A stretch of 64,000 bases of DNA. Origin: Apolygus lucorum (lineage: Eukaryota; Arthropoda; Insecta; Hemiptera; Miridae). A model generated the notes under the pieces. That model ran no database searches. It saw only the letters and a program-made list of their open reading frames with translations, and was not told the origin of the DNA. Shown one piece after another: positions 47,054 through 58,409 of the stretch. Every line of letters starts with the position of its first letter. The first letter of the stretch is position 1. The stretch spans positions 50,688,199 through 50,752,198 of the forward strand of contig CM019183.2 of the NCBI GenBank assembly GCA_009739505.2, in the 5' to 3' direction. Both the position numbers and the translations under genes were made by a program.

Positions 47054-48148
47054 AAAAAAACGTCTGCCAAGTGGGTGTGGCACATAGCTTCCTCGTATCC
47101 ATAACCCGATTGTATAGACGATCCGATGCATAGTAGTTAATCTCAAAACATCAAAACAAGTTAATCTGTAACATCCCTGAAAATTTCATTGAAATCGGAT
47201 GGAAAATGTAGAAGTTATGGCCGTTACAAGGAATTCACGTTTGCGCATGCGCAGTGGCTACTATCAGTCCGAGGTCGGTGATTTTCATAGGGGACCGTCT
47301 ACACACCAACTCACACAGTCCCTGCAAATTTCATTGAAATCGAATGAAAAATGTAGAATTTATGGCCGTTACAAGGAATTCACGTTTGCGCATGCGCAGT
47401 GGCTACTATCAGTCCGAAGGTGGTTATTTTCATAGGGGACCATTTAAATACTAATCTGTAACATCCCTGAAAATTTCATTGAAATCGGATGGAAAATGTA
47501 GAAGGTATGGCCGTTACAAGGAATTCACGTTTGCGCATGCGCAGTGGCTACTATCAGTCCGAAGGTGGTGATTTTCATAGGGGACCATTTAAATACTAAT
47601 CTGTAACATCCCTGAAAATTTCATTGAAATCGAATGGAAAATGTAGAAGTTATAGCCGTTACAAGGAATTCACGTTTGCGCATGCGCAGTGGCTACTATC
47701 AGTCCGAGGTCGGTGATTTTCATAGGGGACCGTCTACACACCAACTCACACAATCCCTGCAAATTTCATTGAAATCGAATGAAAAATGTAGAATTTATGG
47801 CCGTTACAAGGAATTCACGTTTGCGCATGCGCAGTCGCTTCTATCAGTCCGGGGATGATGATTTTCATAGGGGACCGTCTACACACCAATCCGCACAATC
47901 CCTGAAAATTTCATCGAAATCGGACAATAACTTCGTATAGTTATGCGCGTTACAAGGAATTCATGACAGACAGACAGACAGACAGACACACAGACACACA
48001 GACACACAGACACACAGACACTGAACCAAAATTGTTCAGAAAGGTCTAAAACGCAAAACGCGAGTGAAAATTTTGATTTTGGAGAACTTTTTTTTCCGAC
48101 CTTGAAAAGTGAAAACAAAGCTTCCGCTACCTTGGTAGACTCGGAAGC
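47054..48148 (+). mobile_element. Family B element with five 145-bp units
   Basis: Begins AAAAACGTCTGCCAAGTGGG and ends in the hairpin GCTACCTTGGTAGACTCGG plus AAGC. It has the CAGA microsatellite at 47968-48020 and the standard CCAAAATTGTTCAGAAAGG block. The largest family B copy in the window because of its array. Confidence 0.85.
47165..47890 (+). repeat. 145-bp tandem array, 5 units, each with TGCGCATGCGCA
   Basis: The palindrome starts at 47242, 47387, 47532, 47677 and 47822, exactly 145 bp apart. Each unit also has GAAATTTCATTGAAATCG-like sequence, GGCCGTTACAAGGAATTCAC and TTTTCATAGGGGACC. Units are highly similar, suggesting recent amplification. Confidence 0.95.
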
Positions 48149-48184
48149 AAAATTAATGGAAAATTAATAAAATTTAAAATACTT

Positions 48185-48755
48185 ACTTAAATCAGAAACA
48201 CGAGTGCGAATCGTTGTTCATTGACGGAAATTGCGTATTATCTGTTCAAATTTCAACTGATACAACTGATGAAATGCTTCTGTTGTTCGTTTCTTTGAAT
48301 ATAGTTTCGTGTTGCACTCAGTTGTGCATCCTTAGCAACCAAGAATCAAATTTCGTAATGAAGGCACGCTCAACTCTCAGATAGTTATGTTACTGCTGGT
48401 AGTTAGTATTCATGGAGGCTGTAAGCCACAGAGTACTGAAGACAAGTTAAGCTTGCTGTAAGCTGACCAAAATGCGATCGCTGTTCGTGTCTCTGACTTC
48501 GTCTTCTACCTTCTACTTCTTCAAATTTCTCCCTTCTTCTAGTTCTTCCACCTTAGTTTTGCGCCCTCAGCAAGTATTCAAATTCCCTAATGACGGCACC
48601 CACAACTCCCTTTTGGTGTAGCGTTTATTTCTTCCAAATAAACTTGATTGTGAAGCGGGAATATGATTGGTAGGTAGTGGCATAGGCAAATCTGTGTTCT
48701 TAGCAGGCGAGTGATTTATACAGAAAAATAATAAACCGTTGTGTAATAATTTGCA
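48185..48755 (-). mobile_element. Family A element, truncated copy
   Basis: Lacks the terminal hairpin half. Retains AATCAGAAACACGAGTG, AATGCGATCGCTGTTCG, AATAAACTTGATTGTGAAGC and AATAAACCGTTGTGTAATAA. Confidence 0.7.
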
Positions 48756-49405
48756 TTTTTTTGTATTCATTAATTAATTTAATTCGTTAAAATCAAGGAA
48801 ACTGTGGGAAAACATAATATTCTTCCTTATGAGGTGTTCTAATGAATCTGATTACCTCAGGTTTCGATACTTTTGTATCAACCTTCAAGGTGGGTCGAAC
48901 AAAATAGAGATGATTATCTTTTGTAAGTTTTGTCTTGGGCCTTCAAAACCCTTGGTGAACCAACCGCAAGCCTCACAAGCGTTGCACGGCTGAGTATTCT
49001 GTAAGGAGCAGGCGTCGACTGGAATGGCTGTCCAGCGACTGCTCTGCGTTTGATTACCTCCTGCTACTCTACTTTGAGATTTCGTGGACAAAATCCGACA
49101 TTATAATACCAGTACTGGCATTAATATTGAGGTCAACCGTTGTAACAGTGTGCATTGACAGAATTTATAACGCTGACGGAATGCACTTTGAACTTTGAAT
49201 CTGATACGCACTTTAGCGAGATAATTCGTTGCTAGAAGAGATATTAGATCCATCAATAACGGTCATAAGTCACAACTTTTGGTGTTCGGTTGAAACTGAA
49301 AATTAAAGAGACTCTACAGCATGCCACAGAAATGGTAAAAACAGCCTCAATTTCCACTTTCGAGTGGTTAATATTTGTGTTCTTGAAAAAAAAAAAAAAA
49401 AATGT
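48756..49405. other. Unassigned sequence
   Basis: The segment 48885-49091 has a 68-codon minus ORF with clustered Cys (CNACEACGW), not recognised. A poly-A tract lies at about 49386-49402. Confidence 0.3.
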
Positions 49406-49453
49406 TTTCTTGGTCGATTCCAAAGGTTCATTATTGAAAATAGTAAACCAAAA
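49406..49453 (+). mobile_element. Family A 3' hairpin fragment
   Basis: TTCTTGGTCGATTCCAAAGG then GGTTCATTATTGAAAATAGT plus AAACC. Confidence 0.65.
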
Positions 49454-49737
49454 GCGATCACGTTTGAGCTCTGGGAGGTCTCATTCGATTCTAAAAAATC
49501 AATACTATTGTAAATTGATGAAACCACAACGTAATCTAGAAAGTTTTCGAGTTAGGGAGTTTCGAAAACTAAACCCTTCTACAAAAAGATTTTGGTTTAT
49601 TATTTTCAATAATAAGCCTTTGGAATCGAGCAAGAAAAAAAAATTTTAACCCCCCCCTCAAAATTTGATGTTTTACGTTTCAAGGTACGTAGAATCCGAA
49701 AATCGAATAAAAAATTTCCGTCCGTCCGCCGTACGCC

Positions 49738-49741
49738 GTAC
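49738..49741. repeat. Target-site duplication GTAC (left)
   Basis: GTAC repeats at 53460-53463 on the far side of the insertion. Four base pairs fits Ty3/gypsy, but the target is itself GTAC-rich. Confidence 0.7.
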
Positions 49742-49926
49742 TGTAATGATATCGGAGTGATATTATTTGTTGAGGTTTGTGGGACCCCGGATGGAAGCCC
49801 CTCTTCTTCCTAAGACGAGAGGTACACTCTCCTCCAGAGCCCACCGAGTGGGATTTCAGTTCGATAGTAGCCACGCCACGTGCGGATCGCAAGCCATCAA
49901 CAATCACCTTCCTCAGTGGAAAAAAT

Positions 49927-49939
<13 letters not shown>
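49742..49939 (+). repeat. Inverted copy of LTR start (left arm)
   Basis: Identical to the inverse of 53262-53459 except one base in TTGA(G/T)GTTTG. It is bounded on the inner side by a 34-nt poly-T (49930-49963). Confidence 0.9.
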
Positions 49940-49966
<27 letters not shown>

Positions 49967-50755
49967 CGGCTCGACTATACCATCTTTCAACATCTGGTCT
50001 AGCTCGTTATTAATAATTTGCTGAATCGCAGGGGAAACTGGATAATATCGCTGCTTTACCGGAAGTGCATCTCCAGTATCGATATGGTGTTCCACTAGAT
50101 TTGTGCAACCAGGAGATTCAGAAAATTTCTTGAAGTAGACAGCAGTTAAGGAGTCGAGTCGCTGACGATCACTTGATGAAAGGTTATCACTCGATTGAAG
50201 CACTGCGTCGCTGTGGAGGCTGAGAATTTGATCATCGTAATGATTAGAGGATGAGAATACCCAACTATTTTTTGAGAGGTTAGGTACTATCTCCATTTTA
50301 CGCCAGAAATCTAGCCCAAGAATGAGTGGAGTGAGGATAGACGGTACATATAAAACTTCTATCATCTTACATTTATTTTCCAATTTTATGTACAAATTTA
50401 ACAAACCGTTGACATGACAGACCTCACCGCTGGCCGTTGACACTGATCGAGAAGGGGTAGGTAAAATTTGAAGACCAGTTTGCTGCACGAGATCCCAACC
50501 TCTGGAACCAAGAACTGTTCTACTAGATCCTGAATCGAGGAGTCCGGGTATTTTTATCCCCATAATATCGACGATGAGATATGGTCGGTTATCACCAGGT
50601 GACTTGTCTAAAATCATGTCAATGATCGTTGAGTTGCGATGATTTAATTTGTCGTCTTCCGGGATTGAGAAGTGGATTTTGGCTCGAGGACAACACCCGG
50701 TACGTTGATCCCCGACTTCTCGTTTTCCGATCTGGAAAAGGTGCATTTTGGGCAA
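49930..50755 (-). pseudogene. Gypsy-type pol: protease and start of reverse transcriptase, truncated
   Basis: The frame opens at about 50755 and overlaps the end of the gag frame in another register, as expected for gag-pol frameshifting. A retropepsin motif LLDSGSSRTVLGS lies near residues 73-85, with a flap and a LILGLDFW region typical of gypsy proteases. RT then begins (HHIDTGDALPVKQRYYPVSP, INNELDQMLKDGIVEPS), with the N-terminal RT signature. The frame then runs into encoded poly-lysine from a homopolymer and stops in the inverted LTR arm. Catalytic YxDD, RNase H and integrase are absent, so it is non-functional. Confidence 0.9.
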
Positions 50756-51393
50756 TTTCGCCTAGTTACACCAGGTTTTTTACACGAATAGCAATAAACA
50801 GATTTCTTATCCTGCTTATCGGTGGAATCTTGGCTTGAAACTGGCTTCTCATCACATTTGAGAGTTGAGACACGACCATCGGCGCGAGTAGTAACTCCTT
50901 TATCCATACGAGGTTTTTGTGAATTACGGCTCTGATGTTGAAGACTAGGTTCGACACTCTTTGTGAATTGCGAAAGAGAAGACTTAGCTTTAGCTCTACT
51001 CTTCTCTAATTTGACAAGAAGGTTCTCAAGCTGTTGCAAATTTCGGTAGGAATGAAGACTGAGGGCCATTTGATATTCCGGCAAGATGTTCTCTTCAATA
51101 ATTTCGAGTTTGTCCTCATCACTCATTGGACGGGTAAGAAGATTAAAAAGGTTGTCCAATTTAGAGAAATAAACGATGATTGGCTCGTCGTCTCCTTGCT
51201 TACGATCTAGAATTTCTCTTTTGAGACGCTTTTCGTACGTCGGATCGGTAAAAGCTAAAGTGAGACGGTGTTCCAAATCGTTCCAATTATTGACTTCCAA
51301 CTTCCAAAACTTCCAACGCCGAGCCTTGAAACAAGAATTTGGCTTCTCGAAGTAATTCAGTCTTCGACATCTGATTAGCCCGCCGAAAATCAT
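50644..51393 (-). pseudogene. Gypsy-type gag, C-terminal part (capsid end and zinc knuckle)
   Basis: Carries the capsid-like WNDLEHRLTLAFTDPTYEKR region, coiled/basic segments and one zinc knuckle, CYSCKKPGVTRRNCPKC. In the C-x2-C-x4-H-x4-C pattern the His is Val here (GVT instead of GHT), which should weaken zinc binding. It is out of frame with the upstream gag half; the join is near 51300-51330 in a GGAAGTT-like short repeat, suggesting a slip. Confidence 0.85.
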
Positions 51394-52180
51394 GGACCTC
51401 AGTAAAAAATCGACGGATACTCATAGCACTGTCTTCTCCCGAAAATACGAGGTTCCATTGAGAAACTGGACTCCGACGCAAATAAGTTCCCTTCTCATTC
51501 GAGAAACAAGGGAAACTTCCACGAGAATCTAGATATAAGTTTCTCCGAGTCTTATTACCCACAGTTTTTTTGCGATTTGAAACCTTCTTTTTAACATTTG
51601 AAGCTTCCCCCGACGATGATGAGATGACTGAAGAGTCTGATGAAGATTGGACGCTTGAAGCCTCTGAACTACTCTCTGCATTGACTGATTCTTGACTTGA
51701 TACTGATTTACCTTTCGTTTTACCCTTCTCTGCCAGTAAAACTGCTTTTATTACTTTGAGGCTATCATCAGCTAAGGTAATTTGATCGGTCAACTTTCCA
51801 GCTAAATCGGAATTAGGAGCTGGTGAGAGACGAGATAATCTCGAAAGAAGATAAATTAGTTTAGCCTCTGCTTTAAGACTATATGATTTAAAAGCCTTAT
51901 CATCACAAGTTTCAATTTTCTTCTTTACTGCGTCTAACTTCTTCGTACAAGTTTTTAATTCATCTTCATCCGTTACAGATTTTTTTGGGGAAAAAGAAAC
52001 ACCTTGGTTTTCTAATTTCAGTAATTTACGAAATTGTTTCCGTAACTCGTCGGTCGTAAGATCTTCCACGTTAGCTATACCTCTATAACTTAATTCAGCT
52101 TGAATCTCCTCTTTATCGAGCCGATTAACCATTCGAGTTTCCATTTTGCGAGCACTCATTGAGTTGGTTATATTACACAC
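51287..52180 (-). pseudogene. Gypsy-type gag, N-terminal part
   Basis: 297 codons from ATG at 52180 (another at about 52159), with a charged helical N-terminus, a Ser-rich linker (about residues 165-190) and a capsid-start region (DSAMSIRRFFTEVHDFRRAN) ending with GSALEVLEVGSQ. The expected continuation is the next reading frame, so gag appears split by a small indel. Confidence 0.85.
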
Positions 52181-52584
52181 CTACGATAAATTATCACAAG
52201 ATGAATGAATAATCTGGTTAATTGTGATTCAAACAATCTAGGTAGGTATCTACACGTGAGTTAAGAGAGAGATAAGCGAGAGTGTCGGCCGACCTACTTA
52301 ATTGACTGAAAGAAGATTGCATAACGATAAGGACAGGTAAAGGTCGAGGTCGAGCGGTGCGTCTAGGATTAACAGCTTAAAAACCCCGATAACTGTAAAC
52401 AGATAATTATTATCTAAAAAAATCAGGTCTGCTTATCTTTCCGCAACAAGCCAATATAGGTACAGCCTCAACCAAAAATTTCTCCAAGACTCCTTACTTA
52501 CATAAATTATTCAACCATTATATTATCAAAATTTAAATTAAATATTGGTTTGAACTGAAATTGATTTGGGAAAATACTTCGTCG

Positions 52585-52604
52585 AGTCCCACGTTCGGGC
52601 GCCA
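52585..52604 (-). promoter_or_regulatory. tRNA-Lys-type primer-binding site
   Basis: On the minus strand TGGCGCCCGAACGTGGGA lies between the inferred 5' LTR and the gag leader. TGGCGCCC starts are characteristic of sites that pair with the 3' end of tRNA-Lys in retroelements. Confidence 0.8.
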
Positions 52605-53459
52605 ATATTATAGCAGATTCGTGACTACTAATAATAAAAATTTGTTACCTCAGCTCAAGTTGGAGAAGGGTTGGGTCTGCTGAAGAATATTATAACCATC
52701 CAAATCAATTTCAGTTTAAAAAAAAATTTATTAATAAAATTAATATTTCTTTCGTACTTACTTGTACAAATTTAATTATAATTTATATCCAATTTTTGTT
52801 TAAGGTCACTTATAGGTACTCGTATTTTTAGGTACCTTTAGGCTTCCCTATCAGAGTGGCCACCCCTTTACAAAAATAAAAGATTTTCTGGACTAGTAAT
52901 ATGATATCAGTATATTACTATCGGTAGATTAATGAGATTTCAGTTACTGTTAAATAGTACTCATCGAGTAGAACGGAACATCAGCAGGAGAACGTCCAGT
53001 GGGGAGATGTTGCCTCCAATCAAAAAACGATGGCACTTCGGGAGGCTGCAAAAAGAATAAAAGAAATTTAGAATTTAGCTCGGGAACTTTCTCTGCGAGG
53101 CAGCTTTCTCGAAATGACCGTCGGATGATGGAGTGATGAAAAAATGTCGATAAATTACCTCGAAGTGAGCGTAGTGGGGTGACTGTGTCTTCTCGTGGCC
53201 GATCCTCCACATCCGTGAATCTTTTCCTTATCCGGGAGATAGGTATGATTTTTTTAAAGTTAAAAAAAAAATCAATTTTTTCCACTGAGGAAGGTGATTG
53301 TTGATGGCTTGCGATCCGCACGTGGCGTGGCTACTATCGAACTGAAATCCCACTCGGTGGGCTCTGGAGGAGAGTGTACCTCTCGTCTTAGGAAGAAGAG
53401 GGGCTTCCATCCGGGGTCCCACAAACATCAACAAATAATATCACTCCGATATCATTACA
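52605..53459 (-). repeat. Inferred 5' LTR of the gypsy-like element
   Basis: Extends from the outer TGTAATGATATC to just before the primer site, about 855 bp. The inner end (CTATAATAT) does not show a canonical CA, and no second direct LTR exists in the window for comparison, so the inner boundary is inferred from the primer site. Confidence 0.55.
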
Positions 53460-53463
53460 GTAC
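53460..53463. repeat. Target-site duplication GTAC (right)
   Basis: Partner of 49738-49741. Confidence 0.7.
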
Positions 53464-54063
53464 GCGGCACTTTTCTTAGCAACACTGGACCGATTTGGTT
53501 CAAATTTGGTATATGGGCTCCATTTGGGGTCTAGTTGTGCCGCGAAGCTTTTGGTTGATGTAGGTCACTTCTAAGGGGTGAAAATTAAGGGTTGAAATTT
53601 TCAAGAGTGCCCTAGCTCGAAAACTCTCGAAATAAAGGTATCGTTTTTTCACCAATTTTAAATAGTACAGAATTTTTAAAAAATTTTGAGACCACCCGGA
53701 GCTCTGTAGGACAAACCGTTCGGTCCCTACGAGTATTTGAAGGTTTTCCTTCGATAAAACAGAATCATGAGTGTGAATCGCAAAAGAGGTCTAATCGCCG
53801 TTCAAATTTTATCTGACTAAAATGCGATCGCTGTTCATTTCTTCGATTTGTATTCAGTTTTGCCTTCTGCGTAACCAGTAATCAAATTTCCATATCAAGC
53901 TTTATATTTTTCGAATCGAGTGTGAAGCGTTTAGTTCTTTCTAATAAACTTGATTGTGAAGGTGTGAAGCCATTATAGTGTGGTAGGTAGTACCTACCAA
54001 TAGTTGGTAGGTAAAAAAAAATTGGTAGGTAAAACAATGTTTGTAGGTAAAAAACGCTGCAAA

Positions 54064-54265
54064 TCATTGCTCACTGATCATATCACTGATCAGCTGAGTG
54101 AGCTCCGAAGCCATTTTCAATGCTATTGAATGGAAGTGCTCTTCCAGGCGTCTCCAGCATTCGAGGAGATCTTCTTCACTCCTCACATCACTGATCAGCT
54201 GAGTGAGCTCCGAAGCCATTTTTAATCCTATTGAACGCAGGAGCTGAAATTTGAGAGGGAAGGTC
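54064..54265 (-). repeat. 105-bp tandem array, 2 units
   Basis: Inverse of GGAGCTCACTCAGCTGATCA units. The frame on the minus strand (54387-54064, 107 codons) is open right through from one end of the inner module to the other. The module is bracketed by CGCTGCAAATCATTGCTCA and its inverse. Confidence 0.85.
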
Positions 54266-54373
54266 AAGGGAGAATACAGATGGTGGTAGGTGCTATTGAT
54301 GGAGAACCAGTGATCTATACAGAAGGATGATCTATACAGAAAATAATAAACCTTTGAGCAATGATTTGCAGCG

Positions 54374-54618
54374 TTTTTTTTCTCCATTCCACCAAAGGTT
54401 TATTATTTTCAATCAACAATCCCTTCTCCTGTCCACCCTTCTGCCTAGGACTATTCTGTCCCCAATTAGCCAATTATCCCTTCCCCCTTCTAACTGTCCG
54501 AAGTCACCCAGGTAATAAAATTCGCTTGTCCCAAGTTTACTCATGAGAGCCCAATTTAGGTCCCTGCGGTTCGTCTTCCGATAGGACTTGAGTTTGAAGT
54601 GCCCTGGAAGTTTTGAAG
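54374..54618. other. Unassigned sequence
   Basis: Begins with another GGTTTATTATTTTCAATCAA family A-like end fragment (about 54396), then C-rich sequence. No gene. Confidence 0.35.
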
Positions 54619-55105
54619 TTAGCGAACTACCGTTCCAACGAGGACGTACTCGAGGTAGACGGATGAGGATATTTGGGTAAAGGTCCTCAGCCTTGAGTCC
54701 TTCCAGGAGGTGTATCGACCCTGCGGTGGCGGTGAGCGCCGGGGGCGGGAGGTCGCCAGGAGTTCACGCCGGGGGCGGGAGGAGTTCACGCTGGGGGCGG
54801 CACGCGGGTGAACGAACCCGTGCGAACTGATGCGCCCTCGTACCCTTCGGTTTGTAGGGCACTGAGTCAGTCGTACGAGTTCGGCCACGAGAGTCAAATC
54901 TGCTCCCCGTAGGAAATTCCGTTTAATTGTCTTTTCCCTCAACTTTGAGTCTGTCGACATGAACAGCAACGATATTTTGAATGGCATCTGGAAGACGAAA
55001 TTTAAGGTCATAAATAATCATGGCTTGATCGAGGTAATAATATAAATATTTATCACATTCCCGTTTAAATTTGGTGTCACCCCAACCAAATTTATGCTTT
55101 TCCAC
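54619..55105 (-). pseudogene. Probable gypsy-type integrase C-terminal tail
   Basis: Two overlapping minus frames. The first (55105-54923, 60 codons) ends with FRLPDAIQNIVAVHVDRLK, which resembles the final strand of the GPY/F integrase module, where HVDRLKP is common. The second (55011-54619, 130 codons) is Arg/Pro/Ser-rich and GC-rich, like the tail of some gypsy pol proteins. Core integrase is absent. Family assignment rests on the short HVDRLK motif, so it is moderate to low confidence. Confidence 0.4.
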
Positions 55106-55171
55106 CAGTCAAATCCATTCCATTTCCAATAAAAATTTGAGTTTTCCAATTGAATTTATGTTATTTAGAAT

Positions 55172-56513
55172 CGTTATTGATTACCGTAAAACCGTCAAAC
55201 TTTACCCCAAGATTTACTCCAAAACATTTCCAAATACAATTTCTCCCACTCGAAATGGGTTAATTTGATTTTTTTAATAAGTGAACTTCCTGAACATTTT
55301 TAGTGGCCGAGCTCATTGATCAGATAATTGTAACCCCCCTATTTAATTGTTTAAATGTTGGAGTAAAGTTACCTACGTTATCTATCTTTGCTCCACTCTG
55401 AAAAACTCACGGTTATCGCTACAGAAACGGGCAGTGGTGCAATGTTACTAGTCAGGATTGAATTCATTACCCCAGAAATACTTGATGATATCAAGTATTT
55501 ATAATATTGTTATAAAATCTATTCTGAAAAATTGAACTTTTTAGATTGAAAAATACAAGTTATACCTAAGAAAAACATAAATTCCAATGATCATTTATTT
55601 CAACGAATTTGCTTGAAATGCAATATTTCTGGTTAAGAGATCACAATTTCAGTCTTCCTCCAGTATAGACAGACTTATGTAGGTAATCGAGCAAAACTTT
55701 CTACAAGTAAAGAAATATTAAACGATAAACGAATGACTTAACAAAATCACAGAAAAAGTCTGTTTCACATTCGATAACTTTCAAATGAATTGCAATGGTA
55801 AATTTTAAAGTTAACCCACGAGTAAATAATATGGTAAATCACAACTTATGAGACCAAAGCACGTTTATGTTCATATCATAATGCAGCTGTTCAGTTGTAA
55901 AGTTTTGGTAGGAGCGCGTACCAAGCTTTTTCTCATTTCTTCTCCCCATCTCTAACTTCTGACATGAGATACACTAGAAACTTTATATTCAACACTGCGA
56001 AAATTATAAAACTCAAATGTTTTTCGAGATTAAATAAGAAAAATATGAGTGAGGCTACCTTTATCCCAACCTTTATAGTGGAGTAAAGATACCCGGTTTT
56101 TGGAGTAAAGTTACCATCAAATTTTTGGTAAACAAAGACTTAACTAAGAAAACACTTTTTTGAGAATTTGATTAGTGTATTTTGTCCAAAATAAGATATT
56201 GAAAGTGATATGATGAGGGCTTGCCTGGTAAATCCACTCCAAACACCTGATATGGAAGAAATTTTGGAGCACGAGAAATAGGACAAAAACAGCTGAACAG
56301 GAAACTATGGCTGATAACAGCTGATAACATGGATAAAGGTGCCATCGCAAGCAGCATCGATTCTCTGGGATGTGGAGAATAACGAAAACACAAGCTAACT
56401 TTTATCTAAGTTCTACCACGCTTACGTCACAATTGAAGATTCTTACTTTTTGGGGTATAGTTACCCCTGGTGGGGTAAATTCTGACGGTATTACGGTATT
56501 TAATCAATAACGA
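55172..56513. mobile_element. TIR transposon, 1.34 kb, non-autonomous
   Basis: Starts CGTTATTGATTACCGTAAAA, then ACCGTCAAACTTTACCCC; the right end is its inverse with 2-3 nt indels. Internally GGAGTAAAGTTACC-like words recur (about 55371, 56082, 56102, 56453). Overlapping minus ORFs at 56144-56393 are hydrophobic and not recognised. No transposase. Confidence 0.75.
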
Positions 56514-57202
56514 CACTTGTTCAGAAATGAATCAATACGAAACGAATCAATAACACTCAACTTGTTCAGAAATGAATTAACTTTGCATGGGAAAAACTCT
56601 ATAATTTTCTTGGGACAAACTTTTTTGAATAAACTGAATTTGATTGGATTCAACCCAATTGGACTACATGGTACAAATGTAGATAAAACTCACCACACGT
56701 TAAAATCCATTTGCACTACATCTTAGCTCGTTGTTGTGTCTCCAAAGTTCCCCAAGTTTCCAATAAACTAAATTTGATGAGAAATAAACCTAATAGGAGT
56801 AGAAAATTCAAATTGCACTACGTATTATCTCACTGGTATCTCCAAAGCTTCTAATCGTTTCTCCAATGATCATAACGATATATCAATAGTTCTTAGTGGT
56901 ATTTCCAAAGTATCATTACGTCTTAGCTCACAAGTGGTATATCCAAAGTCAAATCCAAATTTCTCGTTCCAAATCATTAAACCACTGAAATAATTCCAAC
57001 TTACGATGCTTTGTGCAATAATATGAAAATTCAAATCGAATTAAAACAATGTCTGAATCATGTTGAAAGTGTTTTCCTGATACCTACCGTAGTTTAATCA
57101 AAAACCTACAATAATTGTAGGTTAAATTGTTGTAATAATTTAATTATTAAATTGTTTGGAAATGAAAACGCCGTACAATTGACTTTACATTTTTTTAATT
57201 TT
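56514..57202. other. Unassigned AT-rich sequence
   Basis: Several short near-repeats of TCTCCAAAG and AATCAATAACGACAC words. No gene. Confidence 0.4.
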
Positions 57203-58409
57203 GGTTTATTATTTTCAATAATAAGCCTTTGGAATCGAGCAAGAAAAAAAAAATTTTAACCCCCCCTCAAAATTTGATGTTTTACGTTTCAAGGTACGTA
57301 GAATCCGAAAATCGAATAAAAAAATTTCCGTCCGTCCGCCGTACGCCGTACGCCGTCCGCCGTACGCCGTCCGCCGTACGCCGTCCGCCGTACGCGGCAC
57401 TTTTCTTAGCAACACTGGACCGATTTGGTTCAAATTTGGTATATGGGCTCCATTTGGGGTCTAGTTGTGCCGCGAAGCTTTTGGTTGATGTAGGTCACTT
57501 CTAAGGGGTGAAAATTAAGGGTTGAAATTTTCAAGAGTGCCCTAGCTCGAAAACTCTCGAAATAAAGGTATCGTTTTTTCACCAATTTTAAATAGTACAG
57601 AATTTTAAAAAATTTTTGAGACCACCCGGAGCTCTGTAGGACAAACCGTTCGGTCCCTACGAGTATTTGAAGGTTTTCCTTCGATAAAACAGAATCATGA
57701 GTGTGAATCGCAAAAGAGGTCTAATCGCCGTTCAAATTTTATCTGACTAAAATGCGATCGCTGTTCATTTCTTCGATTTGTATACAGTTTTGCCTTCTGC
57801 GTAACCAGTAATCAAATTTCCATATCAAGCTTTCTATTTTTCGAATCGAGTGTGAAGCATTTAGTTCTTTCTAATAAACTTGATTGTGAAGGTGTGAAGC
57901 CATTATAGTGTGGTAGGTAGTACCTACCAATAGTTGGTAGGTAAAAAAAAATTGGTAGGTAAAAACAATGTTTGTAGGTAAAAAACGCTGCAAATCATTG
58001 CTCACTGATCAGATCACTGATCAGCTGAGTGAGCTCCGAAGCCATTTTCAATCCTATTGAATGGAAGTGCTCTTCCAGGCGTCTCCAGCATTCGAGGAGA
58101 TCTTCTTCACTCCTCACATCACTGATCAGCTGAGTGAGCTCCGAAGCCATTTTCAATCCTATTGAATGGAAGTGCTCTTCCAGGCGTCTCCAGCATTCGA
58201 GGAGATCTTCTTCACTCTTCTGATCACTGATCAGCTGAGTGAGCTCCGAAGCCATTTTCAATCCTATTGAACGCAGGAGCTAAAATTTGAGAGGGAAGGT
58301 CAAGGGAGAATACAGATGGTGGTAGGTGCTATTGATGGAGAACCAGTGATCTATACAGAAGGATGATCTATACAGAAAATAATAAACCTTTGAGCAATGA
58401 TTTGCAGCG
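57203..58409 (-). mobile_element. Family A element, complete copy with 3-unit array
   Basis: Near-identical to the interrupted copy at 49594-54373. The microsatellite is expanded to about 75 bp of CCGTCCGCCGTACG units (57330-57400). It contains TACCTACC-rich spacers and the inner module bracketed by CGCTGCAAATCATTGCTCA repeats. Confidence 0.9.
57995..58265 (-). repeat. 105-bp tandem array, 3 units
   Basis: 88 codons stay open on the minus strand: the repeated unit reads MASELTQLISD plus an acidic/aromatic stretch. Copy number differs from the sister copies (2 and 6). Confidence 0.9.

Larger units (their letters stand above)
49742..53459 (-). mobile_element. Gypsy-like retrotransposon with inverted LTR-start termini
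   Basis: A 3718-bp insertion. Both outer ends read inward as TGTAATGATATCGGAGTG, and this identity continues for about 198 bp (49742-49939 against inverse 53262-53459) with one mismatch (T/G). Normal LTR elements have direct LTRs; here the element begins with a 5' LTR, gag and the start of pol, then at a poly-A run switches to an inverted copy of the LTR start. Most of pol and the 3' LTR are missing. Confidence 0.85.
49594..54373 (-). mobile_element. Family A element split by a gypsy-like insertion
   Basis: The 3' part 49594-49741 and 5' part 53464-54373 join seamlessly at the GTAC of the microsatellite, as the near-identical intact copy at 57203-58409 shows. The 5' portion has two 105-bp array units and TACCTACC-rich spacers. 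Confidence 0.9.

Noticed and set aside
49913..50024. Poly-lysine C-terminus of the gypsy pol frame
   Set aside because: It is translation of a homopolymer at the truncation junction, not a protein feature.
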